Assembly (NCBI GenBank): GCA_039545315.1
Contig: BCIM01000003.1
Location: forward strand, 549,799 to 613,798
Length of the DNA stretch: 64,000 nucleotides
Direction of reading: 5' to 3'
Source: Kondoa malvinella
Taxonomy: Eukaryota; Basidiomycota; Agaricostilbomycetes; Agaricostilbales; Kondoaceae
Shown: positions 1-11,267 of the stretch, piece after piece
How positions within the stretch are numbered: the first letter of the stretch is position 1
Layout of the letters: every line of letters begins with the position of its first letter
Position numbers and translations under genes: made by a program
Notes under the pieces: generated by a model
What the model saw: only the letters and a program-made list of their open reading frames with translations
The model's database searches: none
Told to the model about the DNA's origin: nothing

Positions 1-364
1 CCATGGCCCAGCGGTGCACAATGCCGTATTGGCTGGGAAGCCGTCTTCCCATACGGTGAAGCGACCTCACTGAAGGAAGCCTTGGACCCTCGCTTCGACG
101 ACTACTTTGATGACCTCCCAAAAGTCCACTACGACTCGTGCAGACAAGGTTTCGTGCTTGAGAACGGTAAGTTTCATCTTTCAATAACAGATCACCTGCT
201 GATGCTTTGTCGCAGAATTTCCGCTGTGGACTACGGAACTACCTTATTTCGAAGTACCAGGAGGTGCAATTCAACCGTCAAACGGCACACTCGTTCCTAG
301 TCCCGTCAAGAAGAGGGCCATCGTCAATCAGCCCTTCGTCTTCCCGGATCATGCCTTGGCTTGA
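1..364 (+). CDS. C-terminal part of an unidentified protein (5' truncated)
   Basis: The reading frame is open from the first base. An intron with a GTAAGT donor near 167 and an acceptor near 215 joins two coding pieces, and the frame stops at TGA 362-364. The end of the protein is rich in aromatic residues and proline, with segments such as WTTELPYFEVPGG and a final VNQPFVFPDHALA. I see no transmembrane segment, repeat or catalytic motif in the visible part, and I do not recognise the family. The continuous frame, clean intron and compatible phases make a real gene likely. The start lies left of the window. Confidence 0.6.
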
Positions 365-508
365 AGTAGTTTGAGAGGGTGAAAAGTAATATCATATGCT
401 ATCGTTAGAACCGTGCAATCATATCGTACATTCATGCGCTTCCTATCCTTTGACGGACGCGTTTCTGGGTCACTCCTGCATCACCACCTCGAGTCGCGAG
501 CGAATATC

Positions 509-1554
509 ATGAGTGCAGAAGACGAATTAGCTGCTGAGCAGACTACCAACTACAAAGGGTTAGTGCTCTGTCAAGCCCGCACACGAGATCCTGACAGACG
601 TTTGTTGACATGACAGACCTGGCCAACTCAAAACTCAGGGTAGGCAGCCACGTATGACTTGCTAGGAGCTGCAGTTGATACCGAATCATAGAGGAGCTAG
701 CGAAACTCGACTACAGGTGCGCTTAGTTATATCTTGTTGGAAAGCGCTCGAACTCACGCCTGACATGACGCGTCAATAGAGAGTAAAGCCCGAGTCTGCC
801 TGCATCAAATAGCAGCTAATATTGCTCATAGTGACTCTCTAAAAGCTTGGGAGGCTTCTCTTGGCTTGCAGAATGTATCAGGCGGAAGCGGCAGAGCCAA
901 TGTAGAAGTTATTGGCCTGACACTGCACAGCCCTGGTCGCTCAGACACTGTTGTCGACCTGACGAAGAAGGAGGATCTGAAGAAGTCACCCATCAACATC
1001 AAAGTAGGTTTCAACCATTGGGTTCATCTGCCTTGAACAGCGCTCAGGCGAATGCCGTAGGAAGGAGCCGAGTTCTCAGTCAGCATCCAATTCAAGGTCA
1101 ACAACAGCATTGTATCTGGCATGTGAGCTGCTTGAACATTGCTTGGGGAGAGAATTTACGCAGAACATAGGCAATACATCCAGGTCGTGAAGCGTGCAGG
1201 TGTCAAGGTAGACAAGCATCAAGAGATGATCGGATCGTATGGGCCCTCTCAAGACGTGCAGACAAAGAAATTCGCTTCAGAAGAGGTCCGTCAGATATCT
1301 AGCACAACTGCTTTAGTCTCATACCTGTCCGTAGGCCCCCTCTGGCATGCTTGCACGAGCTACGTACACTATCACATCGCGTGTAACTGGTACGTCGCAT
1401 GTTCATTGATGATCTTGAGAAGGCCTGACCTGCATTCCTAGATGATGACAAGATTGTTCAGTAAGTCTTTTAAGACTACGTGTGATCAGCGCTTATCATC
1501 CTCCACAGTGCGGAATGGGTATGGGCATTCAAGATTAGCAAAGACTGGAATTGA
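509..1554 (+). CDS. RDI1: Rho GDP-dissociation inhibitor (RhoGDI)
   Basis: Cytosolic chaperone that extracts prenylated Rho GTPases (Rho1, Cdc42, Rac) from membranes and holds them in the GDP form. The start MSAEDELAAEQTTNYK and the short regulatory arm (EELAKLDYSDSLKAWEASLG) match the family N-terminus. The immunoglobulin-like domain follows, with QYIQVVKRAGVKVDKHQEMI and GSYGPSQDVQTKKF. The end FKISKDWN matches the usual RhoGDI C-terminus. The gene is cut into many small exons. I could follow a GTTAGT donor near 560 and junctions near 630, 716 and 830, all phase-compatible. Estimated length, about 190-200 residues, is normal. It is convergent with the cyanase gene. Confidence 0.88.
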
Positions 1555-1795
1555 GGAGGCTGCACGAGCATGTAAGCTTTCACTGAAGTAGCTCAACAAA
1601 GACCGATGGACCTGACAGGTCATTTCGGGTTTCGCACATTATACCTTGCATCAATCTACACACACGCCTAATTTATTCTTTTGCGATACGAATCCCTACT
1701 TGCTCCTTCCCCGATCTACAGGCCGCTATAGTGGGTTTTTCAGAACTTGGTGTACGGCAACCATTTTCTGCAATGGCCATTTCAGTATGCACGAG

Positions 1796-2526
1796 TCAGT
1801 CCGACGTGGAGACGTACCCGTTCAGATTGATCAGAACTCTGTCTTCCCCATTCTGATGATCCTTCTTTACATCGATTTTGAAGTTGATGGCGCTCATGAT
1901 TCCGTCGCTATAGGAAGTAACCTTAACGGGTTGCTCTGCGTAGCCATTAGATGACAAGCTTACCCAAACTATATGGGGCACAACAGATCAGACCATAAAG
2001 ACAGCTAGGTCAAAAGACATACCTTCTCGTGAATGATGCTCTTCAAGGACTGTCCATGTACTAAAATAACTTCGTACAGTCGGTAGATGGTTGCTGCGAT
2101 GGTAAGGTAAGCCTCATTCATCCAAGACAAGTTGTACTGACGATCTGTAGGAGGCATTTGTCCGATCCCTCGGTGTGGGAAGTAGCCCTCTCCAAGTGAA
2201 GCTCCGATCTCCTGCAAGATCTGTCAGCATAGTTACCTCGAAGAGACCTGGAACATACCTCAGCAGACATTGACAAGACTTCAGCAAGCTTGGTAATGTC
2301 CGACGCGTCTGGCTTCATTTGACCGTAGAAGATGGATGCGACATAGACTTCGCCTCGATCCAGAGATGCAGCGATCTTCTCGAATGTAAGGCCAGCCTTG
2401 GCTTTTGCTTCAAACATCTTCTGGCAGATTGTCGGGACGGATTGGTTCACACCGAGGTTGTGGTCACTGCTCGTACTGTAAGTACGGATCTTGTCGGCGA
2501 TAAGAGTGTACTGACACGGTAGTCAT
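1796..2526 (-). CDS. CYN1: Cyanate hydratase (cyanase)
   Basis: Converts cyanate plus bicarbonate to ammonia and CO2, which detoxifies cyanate and supplies nitrogen. Visible blocks in order are an N-terminal helical domain (FEAKAKAGLTFEKIAASLDR, then EVYVASIFYGQMKP), then YFPHRGIGQMPPTDR, TIYRLYEVILVHGQSLKSII, and the C-terminal strand segment SDGIMSAINFKIDV. The Arg-Glu-Ser catalytic set of the family falls in the YRLYE to SDGIMSAI region. The start at 2524-2526 is chosen because a small intron with donor GTCAGT then gives the in-frame N-terminus MTTVTSSDHNLGVNQS. At about 165 residues it is slightly longer than bacterial cyanase. It is divergent from the FNT transporter, with 397 bp between the starts. 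Confidence 0.9.
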
Positions 2527-2923
2527 CTTGTAGGACATGTCTGTTTGACGGAGAAAGTGGTGGAAGTCAAGTTGATCGAAGTTTGTGGTGGAGCGATAAG
2601 CTCTTATACTGGATCCGGAGAATGCGGACGGACTCAAGACTGCCGCGGAGACTTGGAGAGTACTTGGAGCGCCTACAAGCGGTGGAACCTCGTGAGTAAA
2701 TGTCTCGCCAAGATTCCTTATCTATTCACTTCGACTAAAAGATAGCGGGACTGATAAGCAAACAAGATAGCGAAAACGTTTCTCCAGCACTTCTCCAGAC
2801 CTCCAAGACCTTCTTTGTAGCAATACTCCCGCCGCTAATCTGCGAAGAAGGGGCCTGCATCGATTGATAAGCTTGTCTGGAGAACTTCTTTCCAAAATCC
2901 TTATCGCACATCACTCTTCCAAT
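2527..2923. promoter_or_regulatory. Bidirectional promoter with seven GATA-factor-type sites
   Basis: This intergenic stretch separates the divergent starts of cyanase and the FNT transporter. It holds seven HGATAR-type hexamers on either strand: CGATAAG at 2594-2600, CTTATC at 2717-2722, AGATAG at 2740-2745, TGATAAG at 2752-2758, AGATAG at 2765-2770, TGATAAG at 2865-2871 and CTTATC at 2900-2905. Four of them cluster within about 55 bp. HGATAR is the binding consensus of fungal nitrogen regulators of the AreA/Nit2 class. The inference is nitrogen-catabolite control of both genes. No long ORF here looks real. Confidence 0.65.
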
Positions 2924-4346
2924 ATGGTGGCTACTGGATCAGATGCCCTCACTCCTCAGCAAGCCAGCGAGGCTCTCGTGGCCTCTGCCATCGCGTAAGT
3001 GTCTGTTTGTCCAGTCTAGTATCCGCTGATGCCAGTCCAAATTTTAGTCTTTACCGCTTGCCCTGGGCAAGTCAGCGAGTCAATATGGACTATGTATCTT
3101 GACTGTACTGACTTTTCCAAGCTTCATCAAAGCGTTGATGGTACGTTCGCTTAGATGGTCAAAGACATGACTAAAAAGTCTCCGCAGGGCGGTTTCTACC
3201 TTTCTTTCGGTGGTCTAGCTGCACTTTTGGCAGCAGGTGGCAGTCCTACCTTGCGAACAGAGAACCCTGGTCTCGCTAGAGTACTCTCTGCAGCCGTTTT
3301 CCCTCCTGGTATGTAAAGTTGTTTTACTGCACGACCCGGCTGACAGTTTGTTGCAGGTCTTATCTTCGTCGTATTGAGCGGTGGCATCCTCTGCACTGCA
3401 TCGTATGTTCATTCTGTTCTCTCTCGGTAGATACTTACTACTACCACAGAATGCTGAACTTGACCATTTCAACCCTAACAAGGAAGACGCCCATCTGGTT
3501 TGCTCCTGCCGCATGGATGTTCCAATTCTTCGGCAACCTTGCTGGTGCCCTCCTTGTACGTTGGCATTATCGCTCAGACGATGCAGACTAAAGGATCTGC
3601 TAGTTTGATGTCTTCCTCGTTCATTTATCCGGATTGGTTGCTGCGTCAGTCCACAGGCTCTGTACCGCGTCAGCTTGCTCATATTCCAGAACAGAGAACC
3701 TTACGCATCCTACGTCCAAACATTCGCAGCTCAAAAAGTCATCACTCCGTAAGTTTGACTGTGCCATTCACAAGTTTGCATGCTGATGCCTCCTCTCAAA
3801 GATCGTGGGGGCAAGTGCTATGCCGTGGAATTGGCTGTAATTTAATGGTCGTGACGGCGATCTACTTTCAAACAGCATCGCGGGAATTCATGTAACTTTC
3901 CATTTTTCTCACCAGTAGAAAAGTATTCAAATTTTGTTCTGCAGTTCAAAGATGTTCGCAATCTACGTTCCTATCTTCATCTTTATTCTAGCTGGATGGG
4001 ATCATGTTGTCGCAAACATGTTTGTAAGTATCAGCTTCTCCAATAGCTTCGTTTCGCTCATGTCTATGCTTCGCGCCTACCTTAGTACATTCCTTTGTCG
4101 CTCATGAGCAACCCTGATGCACCCCTCACTACTGGCGTTTACATCTGGAAAAGCATGATTCCTTCATTCATCGGAAACATTATCGGCGCATGGGTTCTCG
4201 CTTTACCACTTTGGTTCATGTTCCACACTCGCTTTGGTCTGCCTGCACCAACGACTATTCAAGACAACAAGAAGACTGACTTGGAAGAAGGTAGTCAGGA
4301 TAGCAAAGAACGGGGAGTCGGTCAAGTGCAAGCGGCTAGGCAGTAA
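2924..4346 (+). CDS. Formate/nitrite transporter (FNT) family membrane protein
   Basis: FNT proteins are six-helix, aquaporin-like pentameric channels for small monovalent anions such as formate and nitrite. The start MVATGSDALTPQQASEALVA is followed by GGFYLSFGGLAALLAAGG, PPGLIFVVLSGGILCTASML, APAAWMFQFFGNLAGALL, SWGQVLCRGIGCNLMVV, MFAIYVPIFIFILAGWDHVV and ANMF joined to YIPLSLMSNP. The last helix is SFIGNIIGAWVLALPLWFMF, followed by a charged cytosolic tail. The GCN and GWDHVVANMF/YIP blocks are family hallmarks. Several short introns interrupt it; those between about 3560 and 3950 are placed only approximately. The gene is divergent from cyanase. Its substrate cannot be read from sequence; nitrite, formate or cyanate are candidates. 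Confidence 0.85.
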
Positions 4347-4455
4347 AGGGTTCAAGTGTTCAGTGTTTCGGATTCGTAGCAAATGTATCAGAGATATCAG
4401 TGCTATTGCTATTACAAATGTCATTGCAGGGGATTGAGTATCGACAATCCGAACC

Positions 4456-4698
4456 ATGCCGGTTGAGAAGTCACCTTCTCCCTCTTCGACAGCTCGCTTG
4501 TCTTTCAAAGATATCCGAAGCGCGCTTGAGGACCTCTTAGACTCGGCAGCTGACAGTGAATACCCTATCGTGACTGCAGCATTGGAAAATATAGTCCCTG
4601 CTGCAAGTCTCGCTTCAATCGAGCGGGTCAACTTGAAGCTCACAACAGCTCCTAGGAAGCAATCACAGCGCCTGATCAAAGGCCTAGCAAGTACCTAG
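4456..4698 (+). CDS. Possible small protein, 80 residues
   Basis: A single-exon ORF starts at ATG 4456 (context CGAACCATGCC) and fills most of the gap between the transporter and NOT3. It encodes a Ser/Pro-rich start, an acidic helical middle (RSALEDLLDSAADSEYP) and a basic end. There is no signal peptide or membrane segment, and I do not recognise it. It could be a genuine small gene, an upstream ORF in the NOT3 leader, or chance. The antisense ORF across the same bases overlaps the transporter's last exon and looks like a shadow. Confidence 0.35.
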   Translation: MPVEKSPSPSSTARLSFKDIRSALEDLLDSAADSEYPIVTAALENIVPAASLASIERVNLKLTTAPRKQSQRLIKGLAST

Positions 4699-4773
4699 TA
4701 CCTACAAGTAGTCAAGCCCTATTCAACCACCCTAGACACTCTCATCTCGCTTGACGTGCAACCAGACTCTCAA

Positions 4774-7136
4774 TATGGCAGCCAGGAAACTCGCTCTCGA
4801 GATTGACAGGACGCTCAAACGAGTCGCTGAAGGTGTAGAGCTGTTTGAATCCATCTATGAAAAGATGGCCGCAACGACGCATTTACCTCAAAAGGAGAAA
4901 TGTTCGTCTCTCAATGCTTTCCTTGACCTCGGAACATGTTCTCATGCTGCATCCCAGTGGAGAATGATCTCAAGACGCAAATCAAGAAATTACAGCGTAT
5001 GCGAGATCAGATAAAGACTTGGTTAGCGTCAAACGAAATCAAGGACAAGACTGCGTTAGCGGATGCGCGGAAACTGATAGAACAGCAAATGGAAAAGTTT
5101 AAAGCTTGCGAAAAGGAAATGAAGACGAAAGCCTTTTCGAAAGAAGGTCTATCAGCTGCGACAAAGCTGGATCCGAAAGAACAGCTCAAGCAGGAAATGT
5201 CGGCTTGGACAGGCAACATGGTAGAAGAGCTCGGCAGGCAGGTGGAAGTGACAGAAGCAGAGATTGAAGCTTTGGCGGGCAATGTCAAGAAGAAGGGCAG
5301 CAAGAGCGGGGCAGTGACGAGAGTTGTCGAATTGGAAACGCTGAACGAGAGAAGGAAGTGGCATATCGGCAGGCTGGAGCTGATACTGCGGCTCATGGAG
5401 AATGGCAACCTGGAACCAGACTCGATAAATACAATCAAGGAGGATGTTGCGTATTTCGTAGAGAGCAATCAGGTCAGCCAAACGGAATGTTGTAACTTTG
5501 CATCCCTGATGCTTTCCCTTCCAATTCGCAGGAAGAAGACTTTGAGGAAGACGAAGGTATCTACGATGATCTGAATCTACAAGAAGAGGAAGGTCTATTC
5601 GACATGGCGAACGACGACCTTCAATCATCGCACGACTCGCATTCCGTAGCAGACCCAACAGATGTGTCACCGTCACCACAGAAACCACCAGCGCGAAGCA
5701 TGTCAGGGACAAAACCATCACGAGAAGCTTCAACAGACGACACACCCGAAATCAGAAGTCCGCCGCCGAAGCCTGTATCTTCCTCGTTACCGACAAAAGG
5801 GCGGAAAGCGACGCTCGAAGGTGGCTCAGTGCGACCGAACCTCTCTGGACCCGCTCCGCCTGTACCGAAAACGTCTCACATCTCTTCTGTTGTTCCTGCT
5901 TCTGCGCCTACACCGAGAACTGCACCTGTCATCATGCCGCCAATACGGTATTCTGCAATGGCAGCAGCAGCAGTTGCACCTCCTACAACTCCTGCCCCGA
6001 GCACGCCTGCTGCTGTGATACCTTCAACACCAGTATCTACACAACCTCCTGCAACAATACCAGGCCCGATACCGTCTGCATCTATAGCTCAAGGAGTCAA
6101 GACAACACCTGCAGGATCAACAATACCGGTCGTCCCATCTGCCGCGCCAATGCCTTCACCCGGTGACATTTCGCTCGTAGGATCCAAAGAATCTTCCACA
6201 CCGAGCAGAACATCCAGTCCAGCATTGAGCGTCGCTTCGAGCCAGCCGCCTCAACTCGCACCTTCTCCAGCTCCGAGCCTGCCACAGACATCTCCTTTGC
6301 AAACCCCGGAAATTTCAGCTGCGCAAGTCGCGAATGCACCACTACCGCCTAGCTCTACGTCTAGTCATGCTCAACAAGCACAACAACAGCAGGCTCAACA
6401 AGCTGCTGCAGAACAGGCGAGATTACCGAATAGCTTGACCGATCTTGTGACGAGCTTTGAGAGTGCAAAGTCAAAAGGTGCGCGGGAAAAGGGGCATTTC
6501 GGCGTTTTTTCTGATATCTCTTTTGTCTTCGTACAGCTCAAACAGGCGAACGTGACCTAGCGAGCATCACCCAGATTCTCGAAAGCGGTTACTCGAATGT
6601 GCCACAAGCTTCTGATGCGGAAAAGTGAGTCGATCGAAGCCTCTTGCTGACTGTACTAAGTACTCTGTCGGACTGCAGGCCAAAGTACTACGTCCCGAAA
6701 CAGCCTTATCCAACGCCGCATTACTACCCACAACAACCTACTGCCGTTCTCGACCAGCCAGCCATGTTTGGCCGCTTCGACACGGATACGCTGTTCTACA
6801 TCTTTTACTACCAAGTTGGGACGTATCAACAGTATCTGGCGGCCGAAGAGCTCAAGAAGAGAGCGTGGCGATTCCACAAGCAGTACTTGACTTGGTTCCA
6901 GCGGGCGAACGAGCCGCAGATCATTACGCCAGAGTATGAGCAGGGTGTCTAGTGTGTATTCTCCTCCCTTTCCAGACAGCCTAGCTGACTTTGTCCTAGC
7001 CTGTACTTTGATTGGGAAACAGCTTTCGCGAGTCGGAAGAAGAATTCTTTGTGAGTTCATTGCGTTTTCATTGTTCTATACGCAGCTTATCTACCTTCGT
7101 AGCAAATTTTCGTACAACTTTTTAGAGTCGGATTAG
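4774..7136 (+). CDS. NOT3: CCR4-NOT complex subunit NOT3/NOT5
   Basis: Subunit of the CCR4-NOT deadenylase, which controls mRNA decay and transcription. The N-terminal coiled-coil domain (about residues 1-230) begins MAARKLALEIDRTLKRVAEG and contains LQRMRDQIKTWLAS, then VELETLNERRKWHIGRLELI and INTIKEDVAYFVESNQ. An acidic stretch follows, then a long Pro/Ser/Thr/Ala-rich linker with a Gln-rich run near 6370-6410. The C-terminal NOT box has FGRFDTDTLFYIFYYQVGTY, KQYLTWFQRANEP and a final exon giving YFDWETAF, RKKNSF and NFLESD. Splicing at about 6952-7001 and 7052-7103 is needed for that C-terminus and restores phase. The gene looks intact. Confidence 0.93.
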
Positions 7137-7334
7137 GCGGGCGTGCAGTGCCATGGGGAATGGTTGTGCCCGAATTGTGTTCATGTGAAATCAAAGTCTC
7201 AGAGTATCAGTCCAACGCGTTGTGCTTCTTTGCGCGCAATCAAGATAGTGGCATGAGACTGTCTATGCGCAAATGCGCTTCCCATTGAATGTCGTGATCA
7301 CTGACTTTGTACACCTTTACCAAACATATACCAA

Positions 7335-8642
7335 TCAAACAGCAGGCAAACAAGTCAAATTCTCGAGATCCATCTCGAACCCTTCTTTGCAGGTGACTAA
7401 TCGGCAGTGAGCTACGGCTAAGAAGCTGTTAGATGAACATACCAGCTTGACATTCTCCCTGATTACAACCTGAAAAGAGCACTCCGTCGCCCGCATGCTC
7501 GTCACAGTCTAAGCCGCACGCTCCGCATGAGGAGATCTCCGACGAAAGCTAGAAAAAGGGACATCAGACGATGATGCGGGATAAGAGAGAAATACCAACA
7601 TCGACACATTCATGACCGGAACCCAACGTGCCATCCACCTTCTTGATTGGGCAGGACGTCTCGCCTTCGTTGCAGACGGAACTTGGCGCGAATTGAGGAA
7701 CGGAGCGACGAGCACGGGCGCGAGCAGAGGCGCGGATGATGAGCGGGCTATCGTAGCAGGCTGTTTGCTGTGCGGAGTTGTACTTGGTGGAAAAGGCGGA
7801 ACACATGCCCTTGATGCCGACGACACCACTGTAGCCATAGAGAGCATTGTATGGGTTGTAGGCGATACCGTATCGACAGTATACAGTTTGTGGGGTGCCT
7901 GCACCGTAGTATGCAAGGTATACCTGGCAGACTGAGGATGAAGAGCACAAAGCTTGACATTCTAGCGGACTTTGCACGGTCGCAAACAGCTTTGGTACCC
8001 CAAATGTCAGCAACGAAGCGATTTCGTGTAATTGACTTACATTTTGGATCGTGGTGATACCAGTTTAATAATGATAATTGTAAACGCTGTAACTGGGTGA
8101 TGCCACGTCCTGTCGCGAATCTTGGCAGAAAGAAGCGGCAGGAGTGCCGGCAACGTTCGGAGTAGAGCTAGTTCTGTTATGGTAAAGTCGTAAGAGCTAG
8201 TTTCACAGTTGCACACAGTTGCAAAGCCAGGAGCGACTGACTCTGCGCAGGTTTTCGACTTGATCCCAGTCGAGTAGTGCGTGATATCCGTCAGAGGTGC
8301 CGTCTTGTAATTCTCTCCGTAGAGGTAGCATTGAATGGAAGGTCTATCGGCGACAGAGAGTCTCGTAGAGTATGCAAGACACGCGGTAGATTGTTGGCCT
8401 GTCAAGCGTGAGAGAAAGTTGCGGGTCATATATGGTGCTGTACACACATAGATAGATCTTCGCAAGCGTCAAATGAAGCGACCGGTGTACCGCTCCCGGA
8501 AGAAATGAAGTACCGATCAGGACTGCAGCGAGTATCAGCCAAAGGCGAACGAAAGGAAAACAGCGACGTACTAATGAGCGAATTGAGCAGAGACCGACAG
8601 GGCGAGAGCAAGCAAAAGGATTGACCTTGCAAAGATTGACAT
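7335..8642 (-). CDS. Secreted cysteine-rich protein with CPL1-like C-terminal domain
   Basis: The start MSIFARSILLLALALSVSAQ is a clear signal peptide. Two cysteine-containing segments follow, each resembling an apple/PAN-like module: one with SFDACEDLSMC then QQSTACLAYSTRLS, and one with SPLECQALCSSSSVCQVYLA. A basic RARARRS stretch comes next. The C-terminal domain has CNEGETSCPIKK, GHECVD, SSCGACGLDC, GCNQGEC and TCKEGFEMD. That Cys-Gly spacing fits the CPL1/PriA-like domain of basidiomycete secreted proteins. At least five introns are needed, and the junction after HECVD uses a weak GTTGGT donor. Known members act at the cell surface or capsule; the role here is unknown. Divergent from the splicing-factor gene. 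Confidence 0.7.
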
Positions 8643-9095
8643 GTTACAAAGAGTATGCAGGAGCTCGAGGATGGCAGAAGAAGAAGAGGGAAGATTGCCA
8701 AGAAAGAGAGAGGAAAGAGGGTCCACGGAGGCTTTCGCAAGAGGTGGGGGTCCAGACCGCGGGAACGCGGGAAATACATGGTTGAAACAGTAAGGGTTGC
8801 ATGCAAAATTGGACTGGGCAAACTTGAAGGAACATGCAAGCAGAAGGCAAAGCACACAGACGGGATTCAGTAGGATAGCAGACTTGGAAGCTTCAAAGGG
8901 CAGCACGAATGCGGTTAAGGGCTTTGAATGCTTCGTCCCTGGAGCTTTTCAGACAGACACCACCTGCAGTATGGCGGAGAGGCTACAAGCCTGACATTGG
9001 CTTCGGTCGCGGGTCGGCTTCAAACAGCCACTTCTGCTGCTGTCAACGCCGCCTCTACACATTGAATACACTTCTAGCACATATATTTTGCAATA
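8643..9095. other. Intergenic, divergent promoter region
   Basis: These 453 bp separate the starts of the CPL1-like gene and the splicing-factor gene. ORFs here are short and have no recognisable protein. A purine-rich, GA-repeated stretch lies at about 8655-8735. No clear TATA box or repeat was seen. Confidence 0.5.
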
Positions 9096-11267
9096 ATGGA
9101 CGAGGTAGAGAAGCTGCTCGAGCAGAATTTCAAATCTGCGTCGCCTGGGATGGATGTAGACGTGAGTCTTTCCCGCAGCCGCAGGCCATGCTGACGTTCA
9201 ACACTGCTGCAGACCAGGTCTAGAGACCAACCTTCACGCTCAGAGTAAGCTATACCAATGCAAGACATGTCAAAAATGCTCATTTTGAATGTGCAGAGAC
9301 CGCTCGCCTGGATCAAAGTCTGGCGGACGCAAAAGACATCGCAGTCGCTCTAGATCTCGCTCAAGAGATAGGTCAGAAGGCGGCAGATCTGCTCGGTCAA
9401 GTAGACGCGAACGAGATGGCAGTCCGCGCGGTTCTTCAGACAGTGCTCGTATGCGTGGTTCGCGAAGAGACGACGATAGAAGGGATAGAGACCGTGATCG
9501 CGATTACAGAGACCGCCGTCGTGATGACCGGGATGACAGGCGTAGGTCATATCGCGACGAGAGAGATGACAGAGATAGAAGGTGAAGATTTACGCTCACA
9601 ATCTTATGCATCGTGCTGACCTACAAGGGAAGGAATCCTCCTCGCAGAAGAAGCCGAACCAGGTCTCCACCACCTAGACCTAGGAGTCCGCCCCCTCCTG
9701 CGCGGGAAAGGTCACCTCAGTAAGTTGTCCTACCTATTGAGAGCTTGCATCTACTGATAGGTGCGCAGACTCACTGAAGAAGAACATGAAATGCGTTCCG
9801 TCTTTGTTTCTCAGTTATCTGCTCGTGTCGCCGACCGCGAACTTACGCAATTCTTCGAAGCCCACGCTGGAAAAGTTCGAGATGCCAAAGTCATCGTTGA
9901 TCGTATTTCTCGTAGATCCAAAGGGTGCGCAGTATGTCATCTTGTAGGCCCTGTTCTTGACATCTTTCAATAGTGTCGGTTATGTCGAATTCAAAGAGCT
10001 CGAATCAGTCAACAAAGCCTTGGCCCTCACAGGAACCAAGCTGCTCGGTATCCCCATTGTGGTGCAGTACACCGAAGCTGAACGCAATCGTCAGGCCCAA
10101 AATAATGCACCTGCTGCGGAAAACGCAAACATTGTCATGTAGGCCTTACTTCACCTTCTTTGTCATCACGTTGACTTGAATCTCGTCGGGTGCACAGATT
10201 CCCTGGCTCGGATGCGAAACCTAATGCACCTATTCCCTACAACAGGCTCTACATTGGCTCTTTGAACTTCAATTTGACCGATGCCGACGTCAGGCAGGTC
10301 TTTCAACCGTTTGGCCATGTTGATGTTGTCGATCTGCACCGAGATCAGCTTACCGGCAAAAGTAAAGGATACTGCTTTGTTCAGTGAGCAAGAGGCAGAC
10401 CATGTTCTGCTCAAATGCTGACTGGTGCTTGTTTCTGCCCACAGATTTAGATTCCATGCGGATGCTGTACAAGCCTTGGAGAAGATGAACAACTTTCCTC
10501 TTGCTGGTAGACCTGTAAGCCGACTTGGTGATCGCGACAAAGTCCAACATTGACACGGTGCGCTTACAGATCAAGTGTGGCTTAGTGACCGAGAAGATGA
10601 CTCTCATGGCTCGAAGTGGTGCCGATGGTGGTAACGCAACTTCGCTTGAAGACAACCCTGGTCAGTTAGTCCAGTACGAATCTGTTTTGCCGCTGACTAT
10701 TTGGACAGGCGGTACTATGAGCGGCATCTCGCGCATCGAGCTGATGCAAAAACTGGCCAGACAGGATCCACGTCCTACAGAGGTCCCTAGTGCTCCTATG
10801 TGAGTCATTACAACGCGGCCAAGGAGATGTACTAAATGTTTCGGACAGGTGGAAGCCGAACATTCCTTCCGCAAAGTCTAAATGCGTGCTGTTGAAGAAC
10901 ATGTTCGATCCAAAAGAAGAGTCTGAACCTAATTGGGACACTGAACTGCGAGACGATGTCAAACAGGAATGCATGGGCAAATATGGTCAAGTTAGGGACA
11001 TCTATGTTCTTCGCGATTCCGACGTATGTCTTCTTGTCTGCTGTGTGTATTGCGCTAAAAACGCGAGTAGGAGGGAGATATCTACATCAAGTTTGATACA
11101 GAAGTTACTGCCGAACGAGCCATTGCCGGTCTCAATGGTCGATTCTTGTATATCTCTTGCCTGCTGCTTCAACACATGCTAACGATTCTTACAGTGGAGG
11201 CAAGCAAGTCGCTGCCCAATTTACACCCGACGCTATTTTCACCGCTCGTCGAAACGGAGAATTTTGA
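9096..11267 (+). CDS. RSD1: Splicing factor of the RBM39/CAPER (Rsd1) type, RS domain plus three RRMs
   Basis: Nuclear U2AF-related splicing factor. The N-terminus MDEVEKLLEQNFKSASPGMD leads into an Arg/Ser/Asp-rich RS domain (about residues 35-150, with KRHRSRSRSRSRDRS). RRM1 has RSVFVSQLSARVADRELTQF with RNP1-like VGYVEF. RRM2 has NRLYIGSLNFNLTDADVRQV with RNP1 KGYCFVQF. A third, UHM-like RRM has KCVLLKNMFDPKEE, the typical RBM39 linker spacing, and GDIYIKFDTEVTAERAIAGL. The protein ends FTARRNGEF. Introns fall near 9150, 9240, 9585, 9720, 9930, 10140, 10386, 10515, 10660, 10800, 11025 and 11145. UHM domains bind tryptophan-containing ligands of U2 snRNP factors. The gene looks complete. 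Confidence 0.9.

Noticed and set aside
1796..2526. Recent bacterial transfer of cyanase
   Set aside because: The gene has several spliceosomal introns and fits its fungal surroundings. Nothing in the sequence points to recent transfer.
4203..4679. 158-residue minus-strand ORF
   Set aside because: It is antisense to the last FNT exon and the small plus-strand ORF, and has no protein-family features.
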